DNA from: Dinoroseobacter sp013215265
Lineage (GTDB): Bacteria; Pseudomonadota; Alphaproteobacteria; Rhodobacterales; Rhodobacteraceae
DNA: 64,000 nt
NCBI GenBank assembly: GCA_963691755.1
Contig: OY829366.1
Coordinates: 2,108,001-2,172,000, forward strand
Reading direction: 5' to 3'
Positions within the stretch are counted from its first letter, which is position 1. Each line of letters starts with the position of its first letter. Positions 42,253 to 50,661 of the stretch are shown here, piece after piece. Below the pieces are notes generated by a model that saw only the letters and a program-made list of their open reading frames with translations, made no database searches and had not been told where the DNA came from. Made by a program: the position numbers and the translations under genes.

Positions 42253-43371
42253 ATGACATTGAAATACGGGCTGATCGGCGCTGGCATGATGGGGCAGGAG
42301 CATATCCGCAACATCGCGCTTCTGCATGATGTCGAAGTGGCTGCGATTTGTGAGCCAAATACTGATATGGCAAATGCCGCGCGCCAGCTTGCGCCCAACG
42401 CGCAGATTGTGCCCGATTTGCCGAGCTTTTTTGGTATCCAAGGTTTGGATGCGCTGGTCATTGCCAGCCCCAACCATATGCATATTGGACAGCTTGAAGA
42501 GATAGCTGCCAATCTTCCGTTGCCGGTTCTTGCCGAAAAACCCATTTGCACGGCCCCCGATGAGTTGGAGCGGGTGCAGGCGTTGCCCGCAAAGCTGCCG
42601 CATGCCGTCTGGGTTGCGATGGAATATCGGTACATGCCGCCTGTGGCGGAACTGATCAAAGCGGCAGAGAAGGTGACCGGTGGCGTTCAGATGCTCTCGA
42701 TCCGCGAGCATCGCTTCCCGTTCCTCCCAAAGATCGGCGATTGGAACCGTTTCAACGACAAAACTGGGGGCACGATGGTCGAGAAATGCTGTCATTTCTT
42801 TGATCTGATGCGTCATATCCTGAAAGACGACCCGGTGCGCGTAATTGCCAGTGCTGGACAACACGTGAACCACGTTGATGAAGAATATGACGGTCGCAAA
42901 CCTGATATTCTTGATCATGGGTACGTTATCGTTGATTTCAAACGGGGTGCGCGCGCGATGCTGGAGCTGTGCATGTTCGCGGAAGGCGCAAAATATCAGG
43001 AAGAAATTAGCGTCGTTGGACCAGATGGGAAAATCGAAGCTTTGGTGCCTGGTCCGACCCGGTTCTGGAATACGGATGCAGGCGCGCCCCCGGTTCCGCT
43101 AATCGTGGAAAGTCCCCGCAACCCGACGGGCGTATTGACGCGTGAAGTCCCGGTTGATGCGGCACTTCTGGCCGCGGGCGACCATAATGGCTCGACCTTC
43201 TATCAACACCGCCTGTTCGCTGATCTGGTCCGCAAAGGGCAGGGCGTTCCCGAAGTGACATTGACCGATGGCGCATGGGCCGTGGCGATGGGGCTTGCTG
43301 CACAGATCGCGGCGCAGGAAGGACGTGTGGTGGAAATGAGCGAATTTATGGGGTCGTTTTCCGCAAACTGA
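42253..43371 (+). CDS. Gfo/Idh/MocA-family oxidoreductase
   Basis: The 372-residue NAD(P)-dependent dehydrogenase has Rossmann loop GLIGAGMMGQEHIRNI, the catalytic EKPIC motif, EYRYMPP, and GGTMVEKCCHFFDLMRHIL with the conserved His. Members oxidise or reduce sugars and inositols. The ATG at 42253 has GGAGGG at eight-base spacing. It follows the GntR gene closely, and in the context of a sulfosugar-type cluster it could act on the sugar itself or on a released product. Confidence 0.88.
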   Translation: MTLKYGLIGAGMMGQEHIRNIALLHDVEVAAICEPNTDMANAARQLAPNAQIVPDLPSFFGIQGLDALVIASPNHMHIGQLEEIAANLPLPVLAEKPICTAPDELERVQALPAKLPHAVWVAMEYRYMPPVAELIKAAEKVTGGVQMLSIREHRFPFLPKIGDWNRFNDKTGGTMVEKCCHFFDLMRHILKDDPVRVIASAGQHVNHVDEEYDGRKPDILDHGYVIVDFKRGARAMLELCMFAEGAKYQEEISVVGPDGKIEALVPGPTRFWNTDAGAPPVPLIVESPRNPTGVLTREVPVDAALLAAGDHNGSTFYQHRLFADLVRKGQGVPEVTLTDGAWAVAMGLAAQIAAQEGRVVEMSEFMGSFSAN

Positions 43372-43539
43372 TGATTTGCGTACCTGACGAGTGCGCTACT
43401 CAAATGCGCGAAGAGCGTTCAGATTGCGCCTGTTCGGTTAAAATTGACACCCAACATGTCGCAACATGAGGCTGTAACGCTGTTGCGAGCTTGATATGCT
43501 GCTCCTACCGGAAAGAAAAACCAAGTACGTCTGTTTGTC

Positions 43540-44250
43540 ATGTTCGATTTTGCCACTGCCTTTGCTGAAGCCTTCGCGCTCGTCTTTGCTGGGGATGCTG
43601 CGTTGGTGCAGATCGTGGGCCTGTCGCTCTGGGTGTCAGGCTGTGCGGTGCTTATTTCGTGTCTTTTGGGGCTGCCACTTGGTGCGGCTCTGGCAATGAC
43701 ACGCTTCGCTGGCAGGCGGGCTTTGGTGGTCGCCATGAGCGCGCTGATGGGATTGCCGCCCGTGGTGGTCGGATTGACGCTTTATCTGATGCTGTCTCAA
43801 TCAGGTCCGTTTGCTGTGTTCGAACTTCTTTACACGCCCACAGCGATGATTATTGCGCAGGTGGTTCTGGTTACACCTATCGTGACCACGCTGACCCGTC
43901 AGGTGATCGAAGATCTCGATCGTGATCTTAGCGAAACACTTCGGGCCCTGCGCGCCAGCTGGTTTGATCGTGTTGGCACACTGTTATGGGAGGCGCGATT
44001 GGCGCTGGTCACCGCAGCACTGGCTGGCATGGGGCGGGCGCTTGCCGAGGTGGGTGCTGTGATGATTGTGGGGGGAAATATAAACCATGCCACCCGTGTC
44101 ATGACGACATCCATTGCACTTGAGACGTCACGTGGCGAACTGGCCTTGGCGCTGGCCCTTGGTCTTGTGCTGCTGGCATTGTCGCTGGGTATCAACGCGG
44201 CCGTTTTGGGACTTAGGGACCGTGCAGAACATCAGGTGGCACATGGCTGA
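43540..44250 (+). CDS. tupB: Tungstate-type ABC transporter permease (TupB)
   Basis: The 236-residue permease has a ModB/TupB layout of five or more helices and the cytoplasmic coupling loop ETLRALRASWFDRVGTLLWEARLALVTAALAGMGRALAEVGAVMIVGGNI, here shortened by description only. The identity as tungstate rather than molybdate transport follows from the TupA-like binding protein two genes later. A CAACATG direct repeat (43452-43458, 43462-43468), ten bases apart, lies upstream and may be a regulator site. It overlaps the ATPase gene by 8 bases. Confidence 0.86.
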   Translation: MFDFATAFAEAFALVFAGDAALVQIVGLSLWVSGCAVLISCLLGLPLGAALAMTRFAGRRALVVAMSALMGLPPVVVGLTLYLMLSQSGPFAVFELLYTPTAMIIAQVVLVTPIVTTLTRQVIEDLDRDLSETLRALRASWFDRVGTLLWEARLALVTAALAGMGRALAEVGAVMIVGGNINHATRVMTTSIALETSRGELALALALGLVLLALSLGINAAVLGLRDRAEHQVAHG

Positions 44251-44992
44251 TCCACAGATCATCCCATTTCCGCAGCAACCGCTGCGCGCGCCAAGCGTTG
44301 CGCCACTGCTTGCCTTTGACGGCGTTTCAATTCGGCGCGGGGGCGGGTTGGTCCTGTCTGATGTGTCTTTTGGATTGTCCCCGCATGGTATTTCCTGCCT
44401 GCTTGGGCCGAATGGAGCCGGAAAGTCGCTTTGTTTACGACTGGCAGCGCAACTGATCCTTCCGGAAGAGGGGCGTATCACCTGTGATCTGCCTCCATCA
44501 CAGATCGCTTACGTCCCGCAGAACCCGGTTTTGTTACGCCGTTCGGTCAGTGGAAATCTGGTCCATGCCCTGAAATTGTCTGGTGTGCGGTGGCGAGATC
44601 GACGCGATCGACTTCAAACATTGCTGACGCAGGCGCGTCTGACCTTTGCCGCGGATCAACCTGCCCAATCGTTGTCCTCGGGCGAAGCGCAACGTCTGAC
44701 CTTGGTACGTGCGCTTGCATCCCAGCCGCAACTTCTTTTGCTTGATGAGCCTTGCGCCAGTCTTGATCCGGCATCGACAGCCGCTCTGGAAGAGCTGGTC
44801 TGTACGATCGCGCGATCAGGAACCAAAATCGTTCTTGTCACGCATGATGTCGGGCAGGCCAAGCGATTGGCCGATGACGTTGTGTTCCTTGCAAGCGGTA
44901 AAGTTCGTGAAACAGGCCCAGCAGATCGGTTCTTTGAAGCACCAGGAAGCAATGCGGCACGCGCTTATCTGGAAGGGCGCCTGCTGACATGA
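44243..44992 (+). CDS. tupC: Tungstate-type ABC transporter ATP-binding protein (TupC)
   Basis: The 249-residue ABC ATPase has Walker A LLGPNGAGKSLCL, a Q-loop in YVPQNPVLL, the signature LSSGEAQRL (Ser replaces the usual first Ser-Gly order slightly), Walker B LLLLDEPCASLD and the H-loop VTHD. The start at 44243 lies within the end of tupB (ATGGCTGA), and its stop overlaps tupA by four bases (ATGA), so the three genes are translationally coupled. Confidence 0.88.
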   Translation: MADPQIIPFPQQPLRAPSVAPLLAFDGVSIRRGGGLVLSDVSFGLSPHGISCLLGPNGAGKSLCLRLAAQLILPEEGRITCDLPPSQIAYVPQNPVLLRRSVSGNLVHALKLSGVRWRDRRDRLQTLLTQARLTFAADQPAQSLSSGEAQRLTLVRALASQPQLLLLDEPCASLDPASTAALEELVCTIARSGTKIVLVTHDVGQAKRLADDVVFLASGKVRETGPADRFFEAPGSNAARAYLEGRLLT

Positions 44993-45789
44993 CGGTGCGG
45001 ACCCTGCTGGCGATCGCAGTTGGTATCAGTGCTGCGGGCGCAGCTCTTGCCAGTGATTACATCATTGTTCAGTCCACGACATCTACCGCAAATTCAGGGC
45101 TTTACGAAGAGATCCTGCCGCGGTTTAGGGCGCAAAGTGGGACCGAGGTTCGAGTGGTGGCTGTTGGAACTGGCCAGGCCCTAAAGAATGCGGCCAATTG
45201 CGATGGCGATGTGCTTCTGGTGCACGCACGCGCGGCTGAGCAGGAATTTGTTACAAGCGGCTTTGGGACGGCCCGCTTTGATGTGATGTATAATGACTTT
45301 GTTCTGGTCGGACCGAGCGGTGATCCTGCTGGGGTATCTCAAACACAGAGCGCCGCGGATGCATTGGATCGGATTGCCGAGCGGCAAGCCGTGTTTGTTT
45401 CACGCGGGGATGACAGTGGCACACATAAGGCTGAAACAGGCCTTTGGAGGACCGCGCCAGATGCGCAGTCCAGCCGATGGTATCGCGAATTGGGCGCGGG
45501 GATGGGGGCGACATTGAACGCGGCGGTGGCGATGGGCGCCTATACCCTGACGGATCGTGCCACGTGGCTCAGTTTCGGGAACCGTGGTGCGCATCAGGTT
45601 CTGCTTGAAGGCGACCCTGCGCTCTTCAACCAGTATGGTGTGATTGCGGTGTCTCCAGAACACTGTCCGCGTGTGAAGGCAGATGCGGCACAAGGCTTCG
45701 TGGACTGGCTTATTGGTCCAGACGGACAAAGCGCGATTGCGGCGTTTCAGATAAACGGTACACAGCTTTTCGTTCCAAACGCGAAGTAG
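44989..45789 (+). CDS. tupA: Tungstate-binding periplasmic protein (TupA)
   Basis: The 266-residue binding protein has a signal peptide ending AALAS. The TupA signature VQSTTSTANSGLYEEILP begins the mature part and holds the oxyanion-binding Thr/Ser residues. VAVGTGQALKNA, DVLLVHARAAEQEFV, SRGDDSGTHKAE and YTLTDRATWLS follow. It captures tungstate for the TupBC permease, for tungsten- or molybdenum-cofactor enzymes. The gene order B-C-A differs from the common A-B-C order. Confidence 0.9.
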   Translation: MTVRTLLAIAVGISAAGAALASDYIIVQSTTSTANSGLYEEILPRFRAQSGTEVRVVAVGTGQALKNAANCDGDVLLVHARAAEQEFVTSGFGTARFDVMYNDFVLVGPSGDPAGVSQTQSAADALDRIAERQAVFVSRGDDSGTHKAETGLWRTAPDAQSSRWYRELGAGMGATLNAAVAMGAYTLTDRATWLSFGNRGAHQVLLEGDPALFNQYGVIAVSPEHCPRVKADAAQGFVDWLIGPDGQSAIAAFQINGTQLFVPNAK

Positions 45790-46102
45790 CGCTTTATGTT
45801 CCAGCACAGGTCGCAAATGGTGAAACGGCACGAGACCATCCCGCTTTGTTGAGTGCGCCGTAGTGCTCCTGAATGCAGGCTTTGCGATGTTGCAGGAACT
45901 TTCGCTTTGAGAGGCAAAAGCGTCGCCGAGGCTTTCGGGCCCAACTGGCGGTTGCGGCTCATAATTGCCTTTCAACACGACCGCAGCGAACTGCGTCTGT
46001 GGGCGTAAGTGTGCTTTCGATGTGGTGGGCAGACAGATGCCGCCATTTCCGCTATGGTGATCCCTGCTAGCTAATAAAATCATAATAAAATGGGAGGGGA
46101 AG
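45790..46102. other. 313-base intergenic region, nothing recognised
   Basis: It lies between tupA and the DUF1330 gene on the same strand. No hairpin with a T run and no convincing coding frame was seen. The AT-rich end (CATAATAAAATGGGAGGGG) provides the DUF1330 ribosome-binding site. Confidence 0.35.
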
Positions 46103-46432
46103 ATGACGGTCTTCTTAATAGCTGACGTAAAGGTAACCGATGACGCATGGATTCCGGAATATGCCACTCAGGTTCATGACATAGTGGCCAAACATGGTGG
46201 AAAGTATCTCTCACGCAGCGGGAAAATCGAAACTATTGAAGGAGAGGGTCTGGATACAACTTTGATCGCGCTCATTCAGTTCCCGAACCGAGAGACACTT
46301 GATGCATTTGCAAATGATCCGGAATACGCCCCCTTTGGCGAAGCACGACAAGCAGGAAGTGTCAGTCGCTTTCACGTGATCGATGATACCGATCTTGCAG
46401 GGGCAATACCGTATCTTCCAGCCGCAGGGTAG
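46103..46432 (+). CDS. DUF1330 domain protein
   Basis: The 109-residue protein has the ferredoxin-like DUF1330 pattern: VFLIADVKVTDDAWIPEYATQVHDIVAKHGGKYLSRSG near the N-terminus, TLIALIQFPNRETLDAFANDPEYAPFGEAR in the middle, and a short acidic tail. Members resemble dimeric alpha/beta barrel monooxygenases, but their role is unknown. A strong GGGAGGGG precedes the ATG. It marks the left border of the gene-poor tract with insertion-sequence remnants. Confidence 0.85.
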   Translation: MTVFLIADVKVTDDAWIPEYATQVHDIVAKHGGKYLSRSGKIETIEGEGLDTTLIALIQFPNRETLDAFANDPEYAPFGEARQAGSVSRFHVIDDTDLAGAIPYLPAAG

Positions 46433-46589
46433 CCGCTTACTAGGGTCAGAACCCATTTAGTTTAGGTTGAAGGCATGATTCACGGTTCGAAAAACGAGCG
46501 GTGATATTTCTAATATTTGCTGGTTATACGAAGCGCAGGTGGTGCGTCTCGAACACTATGCCCCAATTACCACGATAAGTCCCATGCCT

Positions 46590-46860
46590 ATGAACGGTGT
46601 GTGTTGAGCGGGATTATCTTCATATTGATGCGGTTTCGACGGTTGTATCCGTTCCATCGTCGCCACAGGGAGCGGCCCATGTACCGTTGGTCATAGAATG
46701 CATCGCTACGGAAAATCGTTCTGACGCTCGTCGGTTTTCAAGGCTATGCACTTATGTGTGATGGGATCACCAAATGGGCATATCGCGACGCAATCTCTTC
46801 ATGTTATTTACGGGCGTTATAAGCTCCGTCTGCGATGACACTACCGATGTATTGATAGGG
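46590..46860 (-). pseudogene. Decayed IS5-like transposase fragment
   Basis: Read on the minus strand in one frame, the DNA gives DGAYNAR, then HLVIPSH, KPTSVRT, YMGRSLWRRWNGY and RRNRINMK, interrupted by several stops. This follows the C-terminal DGAYDTR...KPW...GRALWRRWSGYH-RRSRVE pattern of IS5-family transposases. A GGGTCAGAACCC palindrome at 46443-46454 could be the old element end. No intact element is left. Confidence 0.6.
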
Positions 46861-46869
46861 CGGGCTTAA

Positions 46870-47097
46870 ATCGAACCATGCTCGCTCTGCGCAAACGGAT
46901 ACTGCGAAAGCTTCAATGCTATGTCCCGCGACGAGTTCCTAAACGACGAAATCTTCTACAGCCTGCGAGAGTCTCAGATCGCAATCGAAAACTGGAGGTT
47001 ACACCACAACACAAAACGACCACACTATGCTCTGGACTACAGCCCGACGACATCGGAAAACATCGCCCGTATAGACCCCAAGCCAATCATGTATTAA
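46870..47097 (+). pseudogene. IS3-like transposase OrfB C-terminal remnant
   Basis: The 75-codon frame reads IEPCSLCANGYCESFN, then SRDEFLNDEIFYSLRESQ and HHNTKRPHYALDYSP, ending at a stop. This is the end of an IS3-family integrase domain (usual form ENGY-ESFN...RDELLNGEIFYSL...YNTVRPHSALGY) including the last catalytic Glu in CESFN. A stop codon lies right before it, and the DDE domain upstream is missing. Confidence 0.72.
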
Positions 47098-47206
47098 CAA
47101 TCAATTAGTAATATTTACATGGTGTTGACTTGGAACATACGAATTACGTTATTTCGCAGGAAATATCGGGCAGTAGGTGCATAGCTATCATAGGGGGTGT
47201 TTGGTG

Positions 47207-47683
47207 ATGGTGAACAAGGGAAATTTTTGGGGATTGGTGGTTTTCGCTACAATTTTAGCCTCTAGCCCGGCGTTTTCTTGTCCCGATCAAACTCTGATGG
47301 GAGAGAGCTACAGCTTTTCAGGACAGGAACTCTATTCCGCAAGAGAGTTTGTTGTAGTCGCTGGTGGTGAAAATTCTATACAGAGCTGCGGAAAGAGACT
47401 GTCTATGGTGGGAACGAGTGGTTATTTCACAACGCCACCTGACTTTTCTTTCGAAGTAACTCGTCTGCAGAAATACTCTCTACATGTTACTGTGACGAGT
47501 GATTGCGATAGCGCACTGCTTATAAATACTCCTGACAATCTCTGGTTTTACGATGACGACTCGAATGGAAATCTTGATGCGTTCTTGAGCCTGACAACAG
47601 TTCCCGACCGCTGGTTAGACATCTGGATTGGCACGTACGATGGTAATTACTGTGATGCTACTCTTACGCTAGAAACATTCTGA
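47207..47683 (+). CDS. Small secreted protein, PPC-like beta-sandwich
   Basis: The 158-residue protein starts with a signal peptide (hydrophobic core WGLVVFATILASSPAF, cleavage before Cys/Pro). The mature part has four Cys and the pattern SALLINTPDNLWFYDDDSNGNLDAFLSL...WLDIWIGTYDGNYCDATLTLET. This resembles bacterial pre-peptidase C-terminal (PPC)-like secreted domains. The function is unknown. Codon use is more AT-rich than in the flanking metabolic genes, which fits the surrounding mobile-element remnants. The ATG at 47207 is preferred to an in-frame start at 47177. Confidence 0.7.
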   Translation: MVNKGNFWGLVVFATILASSPAFSCPDQTLMGESYSFSGQELYSAREFVVVAGGENSIQSCGKRLSMVGTSGYFTTPPDFSFEVTRLQKYSLHVTVTSDCDSALLINTPDNLWFYDDDSNGNLDAFLSLTTVPDRWLDIWIGTYDGNYCDATLTLETF

Positions 47684-48185
47684 ATTGATCAAAGGTTAGA
47701 CAAGTGCATAGCGTTCTGAAGGTTGATAACTTTAGACGATCTTAGCTCAACTGCTTCAATATTTGATGTCTTTCCAGCTTAAAACTTGGTCATTAGCCTG
47801 GCCGAGATAGTGGTGTTCGGAAGAAGACATTTTTCCTGATTAGATCTCACTAGCCACGCATTGCCTAACTCTACAGATTCATACGTAACTGGTTTTGAAT
47901 GGTTGACGATTTCAGAGCTGCTAGACAAGTCTAAGACCAGTTGCTCGAGCCACTTGCACCTGGCCAAATTGATACGTTCAGAGCATCGCAGCCTATCCTA
48001 AATATCACGGTATCAGCCGTGTGAATGAGCGGCTCGGAATGTTTGCGACAAAGACAATAGTTTGGCCAAATCCTGAACCAGATTAGGCGGGCGGTATATC
48101 GATAGTTTACTCCAAGAAACAAAGAAATGCTTGAAAGATTGGGCTGAGAGCATTCATCTGCCTGAAATATTGTGGAGTAGTCGAG
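47684..48185. other. 500-base AT-rich intergenic region
   Basis: It contains only short open frames on the minus strand (about 60 codons each, near 47779-48122) without start signals or recognisable domains. It is probably decayed DNA within the island-like tract. Confidence 0.35.
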
Positions 48186-48521
48186 ATGCGTAAGGTTGTA
48201 ATCGCCGGCTTTATCGGTGTTGGTTTGTTTTCAGGGTCCGCAAGCGCCCAGAGTCTTAAGGGTTGGTGCTATCCTGTTGATGGATGCATGGGCGAACAAA
48301 TTCCCATTGGTTCAGGCACCTATGGTAAATGCGACTCAAGTTGCACACTCACCAACCCTGTGCCAATCCGAGACATGGAGGCGACACTTTATGATGAAGT
48401 TTGCGGAGGAGACTGGGGATCAATGACCAATCGTATTATGTTTGTGAAGCACTCACATGATCAAATCCGCATGTTTGCCATCAATGAATACCAAGTCACT
48501 GAGCTTGAGATATGCAATTGA
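48186..48521 (+). CDS. Small secreted Cys-containing protein of unknown function
   Basis: The 111-residue protein has a signal peptide cleaved near SASAQ. It then has GWCYPVDGCMGE, TYGKCDSSCTLTNPVPIRDMEATLYDEVC, and ends ELEICN, six Cys in all in the mature part. It resembles small secreted hypothetical proteins of this bacterial group, so I treat the stop as natural. An overlapping frame (48457-48654) begins LRYAIDERGKIEVS and could be a frameshifted tail of the same gene; this is not resolved. Confidence 0.65.
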   Translation: MRKVVIAGFIGVGLFSGSASAQSLKGWCYPVDGCMGEQIPIGSGTYGKCDSSCTLTNPVPIRDMEATLYDEVCGGDWGSMTNRIMFVKHSHDQIRMFAINEYQVTELEICN

Positions 48522-49120
48522 TGAAAGAGGCAAAATTGAAGTGAGTTTCTGGTCCGACCCAAGAAAAGCATTTTGCGAGTTTGAGCATGGAAGCTATTCA
48601 ACTTCGGACTGTGTCCCACGCCTCATTTACGACAGTTCTGGTAGTTACTGCTAAGGTACGCTATCGCCATATCCTGAGCTGTTGAGATATCTGGGGGGTC
48701 ATACGATCGGCTGGGGCATCTTGTTAGCTTAGTCATCCAACATTCCCCATCTGGCACTCTGTTAGATGCCAAAACCCTGGAGGACATGCTCGATCGCCTG
48801 TCAACATCTTGTCGATGTATCCCGGGTCAATGCACGGGCGTTTCAGGATCAGCGGGACAAGATCGACGCCTTCGGCGGTCGCGAGGCAATCCTATCGGGC
48901 GAGGAGTTCGGTTATACACCGGCGCCAATCGATCTAACGACCGATGCAGTTCCGGCGGACAGGTATGAACCCCCAGCATTTGTATTGTTGGTCTGTCAAC
49001 ACGAAGGTTATTTACAATTGGGGCAGACCCCTTAGCCGGTATTCGATGCGGAGGATTATATTTTGGCTTCGTCCCGCCAAATGGAAAATTTGCATGAAAT
49101 GCCTTAACTTTCGCTAAGCC
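48522..49120. other. 600-base region without a supported gene
   Basis: It includes an 89-codon frame at 48766-49035 (HLVDVSRVNARAFQDQRDKI...) with no start signal and no recognised domain. A short minus-strand stretch in the same place gives EGVDLVPLILKRPCIDPGY between stops. It may be eroded coding DNA. The very end (GGGGCAGACCCC-like bases near 49018-49032) looks like a small hairpin. Confidence 0.3.
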
Positions 49121-49162
49121 AAAAAACCAGCCGTTGGACGATGCTGTGCCAAAGGCTGGTTT
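49121..49162 (-). terminator. Orphan minus-strand terminator hairpin
   Basis: AAACCAGCC (49124-49132) pairs perfectly with GGCTGGTTT (49154-49162), and inner GTTGG/CCAAA extends the stem. On the minus strand the stem runs into TTTTTT. No minus-strand gene lies upstream of it, so it may be a leftover or end an unseen transcript. Confidence 0.5.
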
Positions 49163-49258
49163 CCTGATCTGTTTCTTGCGCCGAAGTGTCGTTAAACGAT
49201 CAGAGAGACGCCGCGATTGCGCGTAGCGCGAACCGTATCCTTCCGAGTGAGACAAGAA

Positions 49259-50617
49259 ATGCAGATCACCGAACCTTCCCGCCAGATTGATGTCGTGCAT
49301 CGCACGGATGTTTTGGTTGTTGGCGCAGGTCCCGGAGGGTTGGCTGCCGCCCTGGCTGCGGCGCGTGCCGGGGTCGACGTTACGCTGGTGGAGCGCTTCG
49401 GGTGCTTTGGCGGCAACATCACGACCGTCGGCGTTGAAGGGTTTGCGTGGTACCGCCATGAACAAACCGTCGAGGCGAACGGTATTGGCCGCGAATTTGA
49501 AGACCGGGCTAAGGCGATGGGGGTCGCTGTCCCTGAATCTCAATCCCTCAGCTATGAGCTCGACAGTGAAGGGTTCAAAGTGGTTGCAGATCAGCTGGTC
49601 GAGGAAGCTGGCATAACCCCAATGCTGCACCGACTTTTCGTTGCGCCGATCATGGAAGGCGACCGGATCACTGGTATCATCACGGAATCCAAGGCCGGTC
49701 GCGAAGCCATCCTTGGTAAGGTTGTGATTGACGCCACAGGGGATGCCGATATCGCCCACCGGGCCGGGGCGCCGGTGACGCACCCTCCGCGGGAAGAATT
49801 GCAAGCTGCAAGCGTGATGTTCCACGTTGCGGGGGTCGATAAAGCCCGTTTCATGGAAGAGGTGCGCGCGAACCCCCAAACCTATTCGGATTGGTCAACT
49901 GGCGAATGGACGGTCGAGACAGACGGCAAGGAGGACGAAATGTTTTCGCCCTTTCTCAAGAAGCCGTTTGAAACCGCGCGCAAGGCCGGGGTAATTCCAA
50001 CTGATCTGACAACTATCGCGGGCACCTGGGGTGCGGTCCATGACAGCGGTGAGATGACCTATATGAACCTTGTCCATCTCGACAATTGCGATGGGACCGA
50101 CCCAAAGGACCTGACGCATTTTGAAATTGAAGGCCGCCGCCAGGCGATGATGGCCATCGAGGCATTGCGCCGGTTCGCGCCTGGCTGTGAGGGCGTCCGA
50201 CTGCGCAACTTCGGTATGACATTGGGTGTGCGGGATACGCGCAAAATTGATGCGGTCTACAATATGACAGAAATCGACGTGCGCCACGAAGCTCGGTTCG
50301 ATGACAGTATCGGCATCTACCCGGAATTCATTGACGGCTACGGGATCCTCATCTTGCCAACTACGGGACGCTACATGCACATTCCCTATCGGTCGTTGCT
50401 GCCTAAGAAAGTTAAAGGTTTACTGGTTGCAGGACGCGCCACCGGCGGGGACCGCATCGCGCATGCGGCAACGCGCAATATGGCGTGCTGTGCGGTTGCG
50501 GGCCAAGGGGCGGGCATTGCAGCAGCTCAGGCCGTGAAGTCGAATTCAGAGCTGGATAGCGTTGATCTTTTTGCCATCCACAAAGAACTCGACCAACAAG
50601 GTGTACGCAGGCTGTGA
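49259..50617 (+). CDS. FAD-dependent oxidoreductase (FAD_oxidored family)
   Basis: The 452-residue flavoprotein has dinucleotide motif VLVVGAGPGGLAAALAAARAG at about 17-37, followed by ERFGCFGGNITTVGVEGF, a family mark. The second FAD contact is GKVVIDATGDADIAHRAG, and the C-terminal block reads KGLLVAGRATGGDRIAHAATRNMACCAVAGQGAG. The substrate is not recognised. The ATG at 49259 removes a 14-residue extension of the open frame. The next genes are mgsA and the otn remnants on the same strand. Confidence 0.88.
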   Translation: MQITEPSRQIDVVHRTDVLVVGAGPGGLAAALAAARAGVDVTLVERFGCFGGNITTVGVEGFAWYRHEQTVEANGIGREFEDRAKAMGVAVPESQSLSYELDSEGFKVVADQLVEEAGITPMLHRLFVAPIMEGDRITGIITESKAGREAILGKVVIDATGDADIAHRAGAPVTHPPREELQAASVMFHVAGVDKARFMEEVRANPQTYSDWSTGEWTVETDGKEDEMFSPFLKKPFETARKAGVIPTDLTTIAGTWGAVHDSGEMTYMNLVHLDNCDGTDPKDLTHFEIEGRRQAMMAIEALRRFAPGCEGVRLRNFGMTLGVRDTRKIDAVYNMTEIDVRHEARFDDSIGIYPEFIDGYGILILPTTGRYMHIPYRSLLPKKVKGLLVAGRATGGDRIAHAATRNMACCAVAGQGAGIAAAQAVKSNSELDSVDLFAIHKELDQQGVRRL

Positions 50618-50661
50618 CACTGCAGGGGTACCTAACGTTAGAACCGTTTTAAGGATTTACG

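Noticed and set aside
48457..48654. Overlapping frame as a frameshifted tail of the secreted protein at 48186
   Set aside because: The first protein already has a plausible natural end (ELEICN); no homology was available to join the two, so it is mentioned but not annotated.
46433..49258. Intact insertion sequence or integrase in the AT-rich tract
   Set aside because: Only interrupted transposase pieces are present; no complete transposase frame, terminal repeat pair or tRNA attachment site was found.
48827..49879. Long minus-strand open frame of about 350 codons
   Set aside because: It overlaps the N-terminal half of the clear FAD oxidoreductase gene, has no domain and looks like an antisense shadow.
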